Origin: Thermasporomyces sp036564245
Lineage (GTDB): Bacteria; Actinomycetota; Actinomycetes; Propionibacteriales; Actinopolymorphaceae
Length of the DNA stretch: 64,000 nucleotides
Direction of reading: 5' to 3'
Assembly (NCBI GenBank): GCA_036564245.1
Contig: DATCKU010000108.1
Location: 56,218 to 120,217 of the forward strand
Positions 45,308-54,807 of this stretch are shown piece after piece; the stretch's first letter is position 1; every line of letters begins with the position of its first letter. Both the position numbers and the translations under genes were made by a program. The notes under the pieces are model-generated. The model saw only the letters and a program-made list of their open reading frames with translations, did not search any database and was not told where the DNA came from.

Positions 45308-45858
45308 ACCGCTGTGCGCGTGACGTGGCGGACGCGGCGCCCGCGCCAGCTTCGAACCGACCCTCGTGGACTGGCCCGTCGTACGCATCGTGGATGCGGC
45401 AGCTCGGTCCTCGCGGGTCGGTACGCATGGCCGCATCCCAGAAAGAGATGGCGCGCGAGATCGCGGGACTTTGCAGTGCATACCCAGGACGTCCCGCGAT
45501 CATCGCAACGCCCGACCCATTCCGGTGCCTAGGTTAGGTTCCCTCGGTCGCACTCTTCAACCGCCTCAGACGGCCTTCGAGCGGACGGAAGTTTCGGACT
45601 CGGCTCCGGTGAATGTCCGGTTACGGACCTGTGACGGCCAGGGGCAGGCCGTGCTGTTGTCCAGGGTCTCTCGCTCGCCATATCGTCACCGACAACCACT
45701 CGCCATGAGGGACGTGCGATCGGTTCTCGGGGGTTGTTCCCGAATGGCGAAACGGCGTGGCTTCTCCTGCCGCCGTGGCCACGAGGCGTAGGTGGCGGGG
45801 AAGCGCTTACCAACCATCTGAGGGACCCGAGCTTAGCCCCGAATGGAAGGGGTCGACG
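45308..45858. other. Upstream region of the ABC importer, with hairpin
   Basis: About 550 nt without a credible gene; several short open frames lack ribosome-binding sites and domain similarity. CGCGGGAC (45462-45469) and GTCCCGCG (45491-45498) form a perfect 8-bp stem with a 21-nt loop of unknown role. The operator candidate at 45798-45811 lies at the downstream end. Confidence 0.4.
45798..45811. promoter_or_regulatory. LacI-type operator candidate upstream of the ABC importer
   Basis: GGGAAGCGCTTACC: a 14-bp inverted repeat with a perfect AAGCGCTT core and one mismatched pair, 48 nt before the substrate-binding-protein start. The core is shared with the site before the lyase gene (30101-30114), suggesting both may answer to one LacI-family regulator not encoded next to either of them. 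Confidence 0.5.
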
Positions 45859-47829
45859 ATGACGACATCGCACGATCGCTCCGTGCGTCTCACCCGACGT
45901 GACCTGTTGCGACTGAGTGGCGGGACCTTGGCCGCCACGTCCCTTGCCAGTTGTACGTTCTTCTCGACCGATCCAGCGGGGCAGCAGGGCCGCGGTGGTG
46001 ATGCGGCAGGGCCGAAGGGCAAGGAGGCGCCCAGCCTGGCCGAACTCGTGAAGAAGGGTGAGCTGCCGAAACTTTCGGAGCGGCTTCCGAAGGATCCGCT
46101 GGTGGTCGAGCCGGTCGACAAGATAGGCCAGTACGGCGGAACGCTCCACACCGTCCTGTTGAACGCGACAGACACTCCGTGGCTCATTCGGATCGTCGGC
46201 TACGAGCCGCTCATGAGGTGGAACCGGGACGCCACCGAGGTGATCCCGAACGTCGCAGCATCGGTCGAGGCGGCGAACGACGCCCGGGAGTTCACCATCA
46301 CGCTCCGCGAGGGCATGAAGTGGTCCGATGGCGAGCCGTTCACGGCAGACGACCTGGTCTTCGCCTACAACGAGGTCGTCCGTAACGAAGAGCTCTTCCC
46401 GGTGACCCCCGAGATCTACACGTCCAACGGCAAGCCCGCGACGGTGGAGAAGGTCGATGAGAAGACCGTCTTGGTGACCTTTCCCGAGCCGAACGGGCTC
46501 TTCATCATGAAGCTCGGCAACCAGACCCACCTCATCAACTACCCGAAGCACTACCTCGAGCAGTTCCACAAGAAGTTCAACCCTGATGCCGAGCAGATGG
46601 CCAAGGACGAGAAGCTCGCCAGCTGGGTTGATCTCTTCCTTGGCAAGGCGGACGTGTGGTCGAACCCCGACGTCCCGCGCCTGCACCCGTGGATCATCGT
46701 GACCCCGCTCGGCGAAGGCAACCAGGTCAAGCTGAGCCGCAACCCGTACTACTGGAAGACCGACCCGGATGGCAGTCAGCTTCCCTACATCGACGAGGTC
46801 GTCTACGAACTCAACACCGACGCCCAGGTGATCCTCACCAAGGCGACGGCAGGCGAGATCTCGATCAGCACCCGCCACATCAACACGCTGCCCAACAAGC
46901 CGGTGCTGGCGAGGTCGCAGGAGCAGGGCGACTACCGCTTCATCGATCTTGAGAACACGCTGATGAACGACATGGTGATCGCCCTCAACCTCACGCACCG
47001 AGACCCCGTGAAGCGGCGGATCTTCCAGAACAAGGACTTCCGGATCGGCCTGTCGCACGCGATCAACCGTCCTGAGATGATCAAGTCGGTCTGGCAGCGG
47101 CAGGGCGTGCCATGGCAGGCCGCCCCGGACGACCGGTCGGAGTTCTACGACGAGGAGTTCGCCAAGCAGTACACCGAGTACGACGTCGACCTGGCCAACG
47201 AGCATCTGGACCGGGCAGGGCTCACGGAACGGGACGGCGACGGTTTCCGGTTGCGCCCCGACGGCAAGCGACTCTTCATCCAGATCGAGGTGGCGAACCC
47301 CACGCTGATCCCGTTCTGGGTCGATGGCGCGACGCTCGTGGCGCAGTACTGGAAGGCCGTCGGGATCGACACGCAGGTCAAGAGCGAGGACCGCTCGCTG
47401 TTCTACGAACGCAAGGACGCCAACCAGGCCGACTGCACGGTGTGGACCGGTGACGGTGGGCTCAAGTGCGAGATGGTCGAGCCCCGGTGGTACTTCCCGT
47501 TCAGCAACGAGTCGAACTACGCGCCGCTGTGGCAGCAGTACTTCAACTCCCGCGGTGAAACCGGTGAGAAGCCACCACCGGAGACGCTGCGGCAGCTGGA
47601 GCTCTACTGGCAGATCGTGGCCACCCCAGACGAGGCGGAGCGGAAGGAGCTCTTCCGGCAGATCCTGCAGATTGCCAAGGAGCAGTTCTACGCGATCGGG
47701 ACGGTGCGGATCCCCACGGGCTACGGGATCGCGAAGAACAACTTGCAGAACATTCCGGACCTGATCCCCGAGTCGCACGTCTGGGCGTGTCCGGCCAACA
47801 GCAACCCGGAGCAGTGGTACTTCGCCTGA
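45859..47829 (+). CDS. ABC transporter substrate-binding lipoprotein, family 5
   Basis: Binding component of a DppA/OppA-type importer; 656 aa. The N-terminus has a Tat-like signal with a lipobox: RLTRRDLLRLSGGTLAATSL followed by ASC, the likely lipidated cysteine. The body has the family-5 signature DATEVIPNVAASVEAANDAREFTITLREG, then GMKWSDGEPFTADDLVFAYNEV, and a long C-terminal lobe. The length, over 600 aa, is on the large side, as for binding proteins of the oligosaccharide/peptide subgroup. ATG 45859 follows GGAAGGGG. First gene of the four-gene importer operon; ligand unknown, and the LacI-type operator upstream points to saccharides rather than peptides. Confidence 0.92.
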   Translation: MTTSHDRSVRLTRRDLLRLSGGTLAATSLASCTFFSTDPAGQQGRGGDAAGPKGKEAPSLAELVKKGELPKLSERLPKDPLVVEPVDKIGQYGGTLHTVLLNATDTPWLIRIVGYEPLMRWNRDATEVIPNVAASVEAANDAREFTITLREGMKWSDGEPFTADDLVFAYNEVVRNEELFPVTPEIYTSNGKPATVEKVDEKTVLVTFPEPNGLFIMKLGNQTHLINYPKHYLEQFHKKFNPDAEQMAKDEKLASWVDLFLGKADVWSNPDVPRLHPWIIVTPLGEGNQVKLSRNPYYWKTDPDGSQLPYIDEVVYELNTDAQVILTKATAGEISISTRHINTLPNKPVLARSQEQGDYRFIDLENTLMNDMVIALNLTHRDPVKRRIFQNKDFRIGLSHAINRPEMIKSVWQRQGVPWQAAPDDRSEFYDEEFAKQYTEYDVDLANEHLDRAGLTERDGDGFRLRPDGKRLFIQIEVANPTLIPFWVDGATLVAQYWKAVGIDTQVKSEDRSLFYERKDANQADCTVWTGDGGLKCEMVEPRWYFPFSNESNYAPLWQQYFNSRGETGEKPPPETLRQLELYWQIVATPDEAERKELFRQILQIAKEQFYAIGTVRIPTGYGIAKNNLQNIPDLIPESHVWACPANSNPEQWYFA

Positions 47830-47908
47830 CCGCGCCGCCGGATCACCGGCAAGGATCGGAGAGGAGCGGCACAGTGAGCGGCCGACGCGTAGCAAGGAGG
47901 CGAGGACC

Positions 47909-48901
47909 GTGTTGAGCTACATCATGCGCCGGCTCTTGCTCATGGTGCCGGTCCTCTTCTTCATCTCGGTGGTGTCGTTCATCATCATCCAGTTGCCACC
48001 GGGCGACTACCTCACCACCTTGGTGTCGCAGCTTCAGGCCCAAGGTGACACGGTCGACCAGGCCCAGCTGGAGCAGCTGACCAGGCGCTACGGTCTCGAC
48101 GACCCGATCTTCGTGCAGTACCTCAAGTGGATGTCGCAGATATTGTTCCACGCCGACTTCGGTCAGTCGTTCGCGTGGAACAAGCCAGTGACCGAGCTGC
48201 TTGCGGATCGGCTCCCGCTGACCGTGGTGCTCGCCGTCACGACCTTGCTGTTCACCTGGGTCGTCGCGTTCCCGATCGGCGTGTACTCCGCGGTGCGTCA
48301 GTACTCCGTCGGCGACTACGCGGCCACCACCCTGGGCTTCCTGGGGCTTGCGATCCCGGAGTTCCTGATCGCGCTGGTGCTGATGTGGATCGGGCTGAAC
48401 TACCTCGGGATCAGCGTGGGTGGCCTGTTCTCACAGGACTTCGTGGACGCCGACTGGAACCTCGGCAAGGTCCTCGACCTGCTGAGTCACATCTGGGTCC
48501 CGGTCGTCGTGCTGGGAATGGCGGGTACGGCCGGTCTGATCCGGGTGCTGCGTGCCAACCTGCTGGACGAGTTGCACAAGCCGTATGTCGTGGCGGCTCG
48601 GGCGCGCGGCATGCCGGAACGGCGCCTCACCATCAAGTATCCGTTGCGAGTCGCGTTGAACCCGTTCTTCGCGACGATCGGATGGGTGCTACCCGGGCTG
48701 GTGGGTGGTGAGGTCATCGTGGCGCAGGTGCTGTCGCTGCAGACGACCGGTCCGTTGCTGCTCGAGGCGTTGAAGAGCCAGGACATGTACCTCGCCGGCT
48801 CGATCATCCTCATCATCAGCGTGCTGACGGTGATCGGCACTCTGATCTCCGACATTGCCCTTGCCTGGTTGGATCCTCGGGTTCGACTGCAATACCACTG
48901 A
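47909..48901 (+). CDS. ABC transporter permease, DppB type
   Basis: First membrane subunit of the importer, 330 aa, with about six transmembrane helices (LLLMVPVLFFISVVSFIII at residues 8-26; LTVVLAVTTLLFTWVVAFPIGVY; IPEFLIALVLMWIGLNYLG). The EAA-type coupling loop is seen as ARARGMPERRLTIKYPLRVALNP. GTG 47909 has AAGGAGG 8 nt upstream. It follows the binding protein by 79 nt and precedes the second permease by 30 nt. Confidence 0.93.
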   Translation: MLSYIMRRLLLMVPVLFFISVVSFIIIQLPPGDYLTTLVSQLQAQGDTVDQAQLEQLTRRYGLDDPIFVQYLKWMSQILFHADFGQSFAWNKPVTELLADRLPLTVVLAVTTLLFTWVVAFPIGVYSAVRQYSVGDYAATTLGFLGLAIPEFLIALVLMWIGLNYLGISVGGLFSQDFVDADWNLGKVLDLLSHIWVPVVVLGMAGTAGLIRVLRANLLDELHKPYVVAARARGMPERRLTIKYPLRVALNPFFATIGWVLPGLVGGEVIVAQVLSLQTTGPLLLEALKSQDMYLAGSIILIISVLTVIGTLISDIALAWLDPRVRLQYH

Positions 48902-48931
48902 TGGTCTCGGCGAGATGGTGGGAGCCGAACG

Positions 48932-50095
48932 ATGACGCAAATTGGGGCACCCGGGCAGGAGACACCGGCGACCGGCGCCGGCGGTGCCGGGGCGGCGGCC
49001 AGCGACGAGGCCGCGGTGGCAGTCGCACCGCAGTACAAGCTCGTATGGTGGGGATTCAAGCGGCACAAGCTGGCAGTCGTCGGCCTGATCGTGACGGCCT
49101 GCATCTACTTCTTGGCGATCTTCGCGGAGTTCCTCGCGCCGTACTCGAACGCCTACTACAACGCGGACTATGCGTACGCACCGCCGCAACGGCTGCACTT
49201 CCTCGATGACGGGAAGTTCGGCCTGTACGTCTACGGCTACAAGTCCGAACAGGACCCGGAGACGTTGGAGCTTTTCTGGACGACGGACACGAGCGCGAAA
49301 GTGCCGGTGCGGTTGTTCGCCAAAGGCGAGGAGTACAAGCTCTTCGGGCTGATCCCTAGCGACATCCACCTGATCGGTCCGGCGAGCGGCCCGGACGGCC
49401 CGCCGATGTACCTGCTGGGAGCCGACCGCAACGGCCACGACCTGCTGTCCCGGATCATCCATGGGACCCGTGTGTCGATGTCGATCGGCCTGGTCGGTGT
49501 GGCCATCGCGTTCGTCCTGGGCATCGTGCTCGGTGGCATCTCCGGCTTCTTCGGCGGAGTCATCGACACCGTGATCCAGCGTGGCGTCGAGTTCTTCATG
49601 TCCATTCCGACGTTGCCGCTCTGGCTCGGTCTTGCCGCCGCGGTGCCGCCCGGCTGGGGTCCGCTCCGACGATATTTCGCGGTGACCGTGATCCTGTCGA
49701 TGATCGCGTGGACGCATCTGGCGCGGGTGGTGCGAAGCCGATTCCTCTCCCTGCGTGAGGAGGACTTCGTGACCGCGGCAATAGTCGACGGCGCAAGCCA
49801 GCCGCGGATCATCTTCCGGCACATGCTGCCGTCGTTCGCGAGCTATCTCATCGCCTCGCTGACCCTCTCGATCCCGGGCATGATCCTGGCCGAGACGTCC
49901 CTGTCCTTCCTCGGCCTCGGCCTGCAGCCGCCGGTGGTGAGCTGGGGTGTGTTGTTGCAAGATGCGCAGAACATCCGGGCGGTGGCGACCGCACCCTGGC
50001 TGCTGCTACCGGGAGCGCTGGTCGTGGTCGCTGTCCTGGCGTTGAACTTCCTCGGCGACGGACTGCGCGACGCCGCTGACCCGTACAAGACGTAA
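48932..50095 (+). CDS. ABC transporter permease, DppC type
   Basis: Second membrane subunit, 387 aa. A long cytoplasmic N-terminus (first helix near residue 50: LAVVGLIVTACIYFLAIFAEFLAPY) and a roughly 80-residue extracytoplasmic insert (FGLYVYGYKSEQDPETLELF and neighbours) precede the conserved permease core with NGHDLLSRIIHGTRVSMSIG, FVTAAIVDGASQPRIIFRHMLPS and LSFLGLGLQPPVVSWGVLLQDA. The insert is typical of the DppC subgroup in which the binding protein is also long. ATG 48932. Confidence 0.93.
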   Translation: MTQIGAPGQETPATGAGGAGAAASDEAAVAVAPQYKLVWWGFKRHKLAVVGLIVTACIYFLAIFAEFLAPYSNAYYNADYAYAPPQRLHFLDDGKFGLYVYGYKSEQDPETLELFWTTDTSAKVPVRLFAKGEEYKLFGLIPSDIHLIGPASGPDGPPMYLLGADRNGHDLLSRIIHGTRVSMSIGLVGVAIAFVLGIVLGGISGFFGGVIDTVIQRGVEFFMSIPTLPLWLGLAAAVPPGWGPLRRYFAVTVILSMIAWTHLARVVRSRFLSLREEDFVTAAIVDGASQPRIIFRHMLPSFASYLIASLTLSIPGMILAETSLSFLGLGLQPPVVSWGVLLQDAQNIRAVATAPWLLLPGALVVVAVLALNFLGDGLRDAADPYKT

Positions 50096-50148
50096 CGGCC
50101 TGAGCGCACACACATCGTGCCCGCTCGGTTCGCTCAGGAGGAGACGCA

Positions 50149-52458
50149 ATGGACCAGACACCGCAGACCCGGGAGATTCTCGAGGCGGGTACGCGGGGCC
50201 ACCAGGCCGTGAAGGGCGCGCCTGGACCTGCCACGGGACCGGCAGAGCCGGCCAACGGTGATCACAGGCTGCTGCGGATCCAGGGTCTCAAGACTCACTT
50301 CTTCACCCCGGAAGGCGTCGTCAAGGCGGTGGATGGCGTCGACCTGGAGGTCGAGAAGGGGCGCACGCTGTGTGTCGTCGGCGAGTCCGGGTGTGGCAAG
50401 TCGGTGAGCGCGCGGTCGATCCTGCAGCTGGTCGAGCGACCGGGCAAGATCATCGAGGGGAGCATCCTGTGGCGCCCGGACGAAACCGCGGAGTGGTCCG
50501 ACCTCGCCAAGCTCGACCCGAAGGGTGAGGAGATCCGCCGGGTCCGCGGAGCCGAGATCGGCATGGTGTTCCAGGAGCCGATGGCCTCCCTGTCGCCCAT
50601 GTACACGGTCGGGTCTCAGCTCATCGAGGCGATCCAGCTGCACGAGCCGATCTCGACAGCCGAGGCGAAGGAGCGGGCGATCAACCAGCTCCGCCGGGTG
50701 GGTATCCCGCAACCGCAACGCCGAATCGACGCGTACCCCTTCCAACTCTCGGGCGGCATGTGCCAGCGGGTCATGATCGCGATCGCCCTGGCGTGCAACC
50801 CCGCGCTCCTCATCGCCGACGAGCCGACCACGGCTCTCGACGTGACCACGCAGGCACGGATCCTGGACCTGCTCAAGGACCTGCAGGAGCAGACCGGGAT
50901 GGCGCTGGTCTTCATCACCCACGACCTCGGCGTGGTGGCCGAGATCGCCGACGACGTCACAGTGATGTACCTCGGCAAGGTGGCCGAACGCGGCAGCGTC
51001 ACCGAGATCTTCGAAGACCCGAAGCATCCCTACACCCAGGCACTGCTGCGCTCGATCCCGACGATGCGGGGCAGCTCGCAGCGCCAGCGGCTCGCGACCA
51101 TCCGCGGGATGGTCCCGCATCCACAGAACCGGCCGTCGGGCTGTCCCTTCCACACGCGGTGTGAGTTCGCGATACCAGGTCGCTGCGACACGGCCGAGCC
51201 ACCGCTGGTGGAGTTCGGCGGCGGGCACCTTGCGCATTGCCACCTGTACGACGGCTCGGGCACGAGGTTGTTGGCTCCTGCTGCGACGCCTGGGACGCCA
51301 GCGGTCGTCCGCGGCCAGGATGCGGCCGCACCGAGCGCGGCCGCCGCAATGGACGCCAAGGAATCCTCGACGGGGGCGCGTTCGCCGGTCGTGACCCGTC
51401 CTCGGCGGCCCGCAGCTGGATCGACCGCCACGCCGTTGGTCGAGGTGTCCGGTCTCACCATGCACTTCCCGATTCGGCACGGGATGTTCGGCCGCACCAC
51501 TGGAGCCATCCGTGCGGTCGACGGTGTGGACCTCACGATCTATCCCGGCGAGACATTGGGTCTCGTGGGTGAGTCCGGGTGCGGCAAGACCACGGTGGGA
51601 CGGTGCCTTGCCCGGGTGCTGAAGCCGACCGGTGGCGAGATCCGGTACCGGACGACGTCCGGTGAGACCGTCGATCTCGCCGCGCTCGGGAGTCGGGAGC
51701 TCAAGCCGTACCGCCGCGAGATCCGTGTGGTCTTCCAGGATCCGTTCTCGTCGCTGAATCCCCGGATGACGCTGCTCCAGCTCGTGGGCGAGCCGCTGAA
51801 GACCAACGAGCTGGCCTCGGGATCGGAGCTGCAGGACCGTGTGGCGGAGATGCTGCGTCGGGTCGGGTTGCGCCCGGAGTACATGCATCGCTACCCCCAC
51901 GCGTTCTCCGGCGGCGAGCGGCAGCGGATCAACATTGCCCGTGCTCTCATCACCGAGCCTCGACTGGTGATCGCGGACGAGGCGGTGTCGGCACTCGACG
52001 TCTCCGTGCGAGCACAGATCCTCAACCTGCTCGCCGACCTTCAGGAGTCCTTCAACCTCACGTACCTCTTCATCTCCCACGACCTCTCGGTCATCGAGCA
52101 CCTCTGTGACCGGGTGACGGTGATGTACCTGGGGAAGATCGTGGAGACCGCGGAGACGTCGGCGCTCTACTCCACGCCGCATCATCCGTACACGGAGGCT
52201 CTGCTCAACGCCGTACCGCTACCGGATCCGCACAAGCGCCGGGCCCGCCACGAGCACGCCCTGCCGGACGACCTGCCCGACCCGGCGAACCCTCCGTCCG
52301 GGTGCCTGTTCCATACCCGCTGTCAGTACGTGCCGGGGGACCGCTGCTCCACCGAGGTACCAGCGCTGCGCAGCCTCGGACAGGATCATGTGGCAGCGTG
52401 CCACTACGCTGAGCAGCTCGACCTGGCCGGCGCCGTCGAGCTGCGCGGGCGTGGCTAA
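50149..52458 (+). CDS. Fused double ATPase of the ABC importer (DppD-DppF)
   Basis: A 769-aa fusion of the two ATPase subunits usually made as separate DppD and DppF proteins. First domain (about 40-375): Walker A CVVGESGCGKSVSARSI, signature LSGGMCQRVMIAIAL, Walker B LLIADEPTTALD and an oligopeptide-type C-terminal tail with CPFHTRCEFA. A Pro/Ala-rich linker (about 375-430) joins a second domain: GLVGESGCGKTTVGRCL, FSGGERQRINIARAL, LVIADEAVSALD (E-A in place of E-P) and the same type of tail (CLFHTRCQYV). The Cys-containing tails are known to bind a [4Fe-4S] cluster in some Opp/Dpp ATPases. ATG 50149 with AGGAGG upstream. Last gene of the importer operon. Confidence 0.93.
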   Translation: MDQTPQTREILEAGTRGHQAVKGAPGPATGPAEPANGDHRLLRIQGLKTHFFTPEGVVKAVDGVDLEVEKGRTLCVVGESGCGKSVSARSILQLVERPGKIIEGSILWRPDETAEWSDLAKLDPKGEEIRRVRGAEIGMVFQEPMASLSPMYTVGSQLIEAIQLHEPISTAEAKERAINQLRRVGIPQPQRRIDAYPFQLSGGMCQRVMIAIALACNPALLIADEPTTALDVTTQARILDLLKDLQEQTGMALVFITHDLGVVAEIADDVTVMYLGKVAERGSVTEIFEDPKHPYTQALLRSIPTMRGSSQRQRLATIRGMVPHPQNRPSGCPFHTRCEFAIPGRCDTAEPPLVEFGGGHLAHCHLYDGSGTRLLAPAATPGTPAVVRGQDAAAPSAAAAMDAKESSTGARSPVVTRPRRPAAGSTATPLVEVSGLTMHFPIRHGMFGRTTGAIRAVDGVDLTIYPGETLGLVGESGCGKTTVGRCLARVLKPTGGEIRYRTTSGETVDLAALGSRELKPYRREIRVVFQDPFSSLNPRMTLLQLVGEPLKTNELASGSELQDRVAEMLRRVGLRPEYMHRYPHAFSGGERQRINIARALITEPRLVIADEAVSALDVSVRAQILNLLADLQESFNLTYLFISHDLSVIEHLCDRVTVMYLGKIVETAETSALYSTPHHPYTEALLNAVPLPDPHKRRARHEHALPDDLPDPANPPSGCLFHTRCQYVPGDRCSTEVPALRSLGQDHVAACHYAEQLDLAGAVELRGRG

Positions 52459-52462
52459 GGAT

Positions 52463-52499
52463 TTGCATAATTTTGCCATCTACAGCATACTCATGCATG
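52463..52499 (+). promoter_or_regulatory. argC promoter with ArgR-box-like repeats
   Basis: TTGCAT (52463-52468) and CATACT (52486-52491) are separated by 17 nt, a plausible -35/-10 pair 36 nt before the argC start. The local sequence is strikingly AT-rich for this genome, and TGCAT motifs recur (TTGCATAATTTTGC; CATGCATG at 52492-52499; GCATGCATG at 52522-52530), resembling weak ArgR half-sites. The repressor gene argR lies in the same operon, so autogenous feedback by arginine is expected. Confidence 0.6.
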
Positions 52500-52527
52500 C
52501 ACGGATGGATGTCGACCTGGAGCATGC

Positions 52528-53565
52528 ATGGGATTCCGAGCGGCCGTCGCGGGCGCAAGTGGCTATGCCGGTGGTGAGCTGCTGCGTCTCCTCCTCACGC
52601 ACCCTGAGATCGAGATCGGGACGCTCACCGCGGGTACGAGCGCGGGAAGCACGCTGGGTGAGCATCAGCCGCACCTGAGCCCGCTCGCCGATCGGGTTCT
52701 CGAGGCGACCGAGCCGGGCACCTTGTCCGGACATGATGTGATCTTCCTGGCGTTGCCGCACGGCCAGTCCGCCAGGCTCGCGGCGCAGCTCCCACCCGAG
52801 GCTCTGGTGATCGACTGCGGCGCCGATTTCCGGCTCGAGGATCGCGGCGACTGGGAGCGGTGGTACGGCGGTGAGCACGCCGGTACGTGGCCGTACGGGT
52901 TGCCCGAATTGCCCGGCCAGCGTGACCTCCTCCGCGGAGCCCGGCGGATCGCCGTGCCCGGCTGCTACCCCACGGTGTCCAGCCTCGCGCTCCTTCCCGC
53001 GGTGCAGGCCGGCGTGGTCGATCCGGGTGACATCGTGATCGTCGCGGCGTCGGGCACCTCGGGCGCCGGACGAGCTCCGAAGCCGCACCTGCTGGCGACG
53101 GAGGTGATGGGCGCGGCGTCGGCGTACGCGGTCGGAGGTACGCATCGGCACACGCCGGAGATCGAGCAGAACCTCCGGCGCGTGGCGACGCCCGAGACCC
53201 ACGTGAAGGTGTCCTTCACTCCTGTCCTCGCTCCCATGCCGCGGGGCATCCTGGCCATCTGCAGCGCACCCGCTCGACGGGGCTTGGACAGCGAGGGCGC
53301 TCGGCGGATCTACGCGCAGGCCTGGGCGGACGAGCCGTTCGTTCGCCTGCTGGCGGAGGGCTCGTGGCCCACGACGGCGGCGACGCTCGGCGCCAACAGT
53401 GTGCACGTGCAGGTGGCCGTGGACGAACGCGTCGGTCGCCTGGTCGCTGTCGCGGCCGTCGACAACCTCGTGAAGGGCACTGCGGGCGCCGCCGTGCAGT
53501 GCATGAATCTCGCCCTCGGCCTTGCCGAGACCACTGGCCTCACCACGATCGGACTTGCCCCATGA
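52528..53565 (+). CDS. argC: N-acetyl-gamma-glutamyl-phosphate reductase
   Basis: Third step of arginine synthesis, NADPH reduction of N-acetylglutamyl phosphate; 345 aa. N-terminal Rossmann region AAVAGASGYAGGELLRLLL, DCGADFRLED, and the active-site cysteine in AVPGCYPTVSSLALLP; GTHRHTPEIEQNL and NLVKGTAGAAVQCMN near the end are family blocks. First gene of the argCJBDFRGH cluster; the stop overlaps argJ by ATGA. ATG 52528 is weakly preceded by GGAG. Confidence 0.97.
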   Translation: MGFRAAVAGASGYAGGELLRLLLTHPEIEIGTLTAGTSAGSTLGEHQPHLSPLADRVLEATEPGTLSGHDVIFLALPHGQSARLAAQLPPEALVIDCGADFRLEDRGDWERWYGGEHAGTWPYGLPELPGQRDLLRGARRIAVPGCYPTVSSLALLPAVQAGVVDPGDIVIVAASGTSGAGRAPKPHLLATEVMGAASAYAVGGTHRHTPEIEQNLRRVATPETHVKVSFTPVLAPMPRGILAICSAPARRGLDSEGARRIYAQAWADEPFVRLLAEGSWPTTAATLGANSVHVQVAVDERVGRLVAVAAVDNLVKGTAGAAVQCMNLALGLAETTGLTTIGLAP

Positions 53566-54713
53566 GTGTCACCGCCGCCAAAGGATTTCGTGCCTCCGGC
53601 GTCGCGGCCGGGTTGAAGCCGAGCGGACGCCCAGACGTCGCCCTGGTGGTCAACGACGGCCCGGGCTATGCCGGCGCCGCCGTGTTCACCACCAACCGCT
53701 GCAAGGCCAACCCGGTCTTGTGGAGCGAGCAGGCGTGCAAGGACGGGCAGATCCGGGCCGTCGTCATCAACTCGGGTGGCGCGAACTGCTACACCGGCCC
53801 GGAAGGCTTCCAGAACACGCACGCCGCTGCCGAGCTGGTCGCCACGAAGCTCGGCATCGGCGCGATCGACGTCGCGGTCTGCTCCACGGGCCTGATCGGG
53901 GTGCAGCTCGACCGGGACAAGCTGCTTGCCGGCATCGAGTCGGCCGTCGAGTCGCTGAGCGCCGACGGCGGGGAGGCCGCCGCTGTCGCGATCATGACGA
54001 CGGATACCCGGTCGAAGCAGGCGTCATACCCAGGGAACGGCTGGACCGTCGGCGGGATGGCCAAGGGCGCCGGCATGTTGGCGCCGTCCCTCGCCACCAT
54101 GATCGTCGTCCTGACGACCGACGCCGCCGTCGATGCAGCCACGGCAGACCGGGCGCTCCGCGAGGCAACAGCGAAGACGTTCGATCGGCTCGATTCCGAC
54201 GGCTGCATGTCGACGAACGACACCGTGCTCTTGCTCGCAAGTGGAGCGTCGGGCGTCACACCGGACTACGACGAGTTTGCGGCGGCGGTGCGAGACGTCT
54301 GCCACGATCTGAGTCGCCAGCTGCTCCGCGATGCCGAGGGGTCCGAGCACGACATCGCCATCCACGTGGTCAATGCGGCGACCGAGGACGACGCCTTGGA
54401 GGTCGGCCGCGCGATCGCACGCAACAACCTCTTCAAGTGCGCTGTGTACGGCAAGGACCCCAACTGGGGCAGGATCCTCGCAGCGGTCGGTACGACGCGC
54501 GCCGCCTTCGACCCGGCGAAGCTGGACGTGGCGTTCAACGGGGTCTGGGTCTGCCGCGATGGGAGCATCGGCGAGGACCGGTCACGGGTCGACCTGTCCG
54601 GACGCGATGTGGAGGTCACGGTCGATCTCAAGGCAGGAAGCGAGTCCGCGACGATCTGGACCAACGATCTCACGCATGGGTACGTCCACGAGAACTCGGC
54701 CTACTCGACCTGA
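53562..54713 (+). CDS. argJ: Bifunctional glutamate N-acetyltransferase / ornithine acetyltransferase
   Basis: Recycles the acetyl group between N-acetylornithine and glutamate, closing the cyclic arginine pathway; 383 aa. The self-cleavage site is visible in KGAGMLAPSLATMIVVLTTDA: the proenzyme is cut before the Thr of ATM, which becomes the catalytic nucleophile. GGANCYTGPEGF and GKDPNWGRILAAVG are other conserved blocks. Start overlaps the argC stop (53562-53565). Presence of ArgJ means argE and a separate argA are not needed for the recycling step. Confidence 0.97.
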   Translation: MSVTAAKGFRASGVAAGLKPSGRPDVALVVNDGPGYAGAAVFTTNRCKANPVLWSEQACKDGQIRAVVINSGGANCYTGPEGFQNTHAAAELVATKLGIGAIDVAVCSTGLIGVQLDRDKLLAGIESAVESLSADGGEAAAVAIMTTDTRSKQASYPGNGWTVGGMAKGAGMLAPSLATMIVVLTTDAAVDAATADRALREATAKTFDRLDSDGCMSTNDTVLLLASGASGVTPDYDEFAAAVRDVCHDLSRQLLRDAEGSEHDIAIHVVNAATEDDALEVGRAIARNNLFKCAVYGKDPNWGRILAAVGTTRAAFDPAKLDVAFNGVWVCRDGSIGEDRSRVDLSGRDVEVTVDLKAGSESATIWTNDLTHGYVHENSAYST

Positions 54714-54721
54714 CCTGCAGA

Positions 54722-54736
54722 CGATGACCACGTGAC
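54722..54736 (+). repeat. Degenerate AATGACCACG-type motif after argJ
   Basis: CGATGACCACGTGAC lies 8 nt after the argJ stop, in the same orientation as the other copies. On the complementary strand it shares TCACGTGGTCAT with copy 1. No palindrome follows, so it may be a decayed or chance match. Confidence 0.25.
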
Positions 54737-54807
54737 AAGGACGGATGGCGGCGACACCGTGAGCGGACGACCGTTCACGCCCGGCCAATGGTGAACCGAG
54801 AAGAGTC

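Noticed and set aside
45325..45537. 70-aa open frame before the importer
   Set aside because: Weak start, no similarity that I can see, overlaps a hairpin; more likely non-coding.
45529..47895. A 788-aa open frame on the minus strand
   Set aside because: Antisense to the substrate-binding-protein gene, whose family motifs and operon context are clear; composition is typical of a GC-rich shadow frame.
50134..52185. A 683-aa open frame on the minus strand
   Set aside because: Antisense to the double-ATPase gene; no motif and unusual Arg/His-rich composition.
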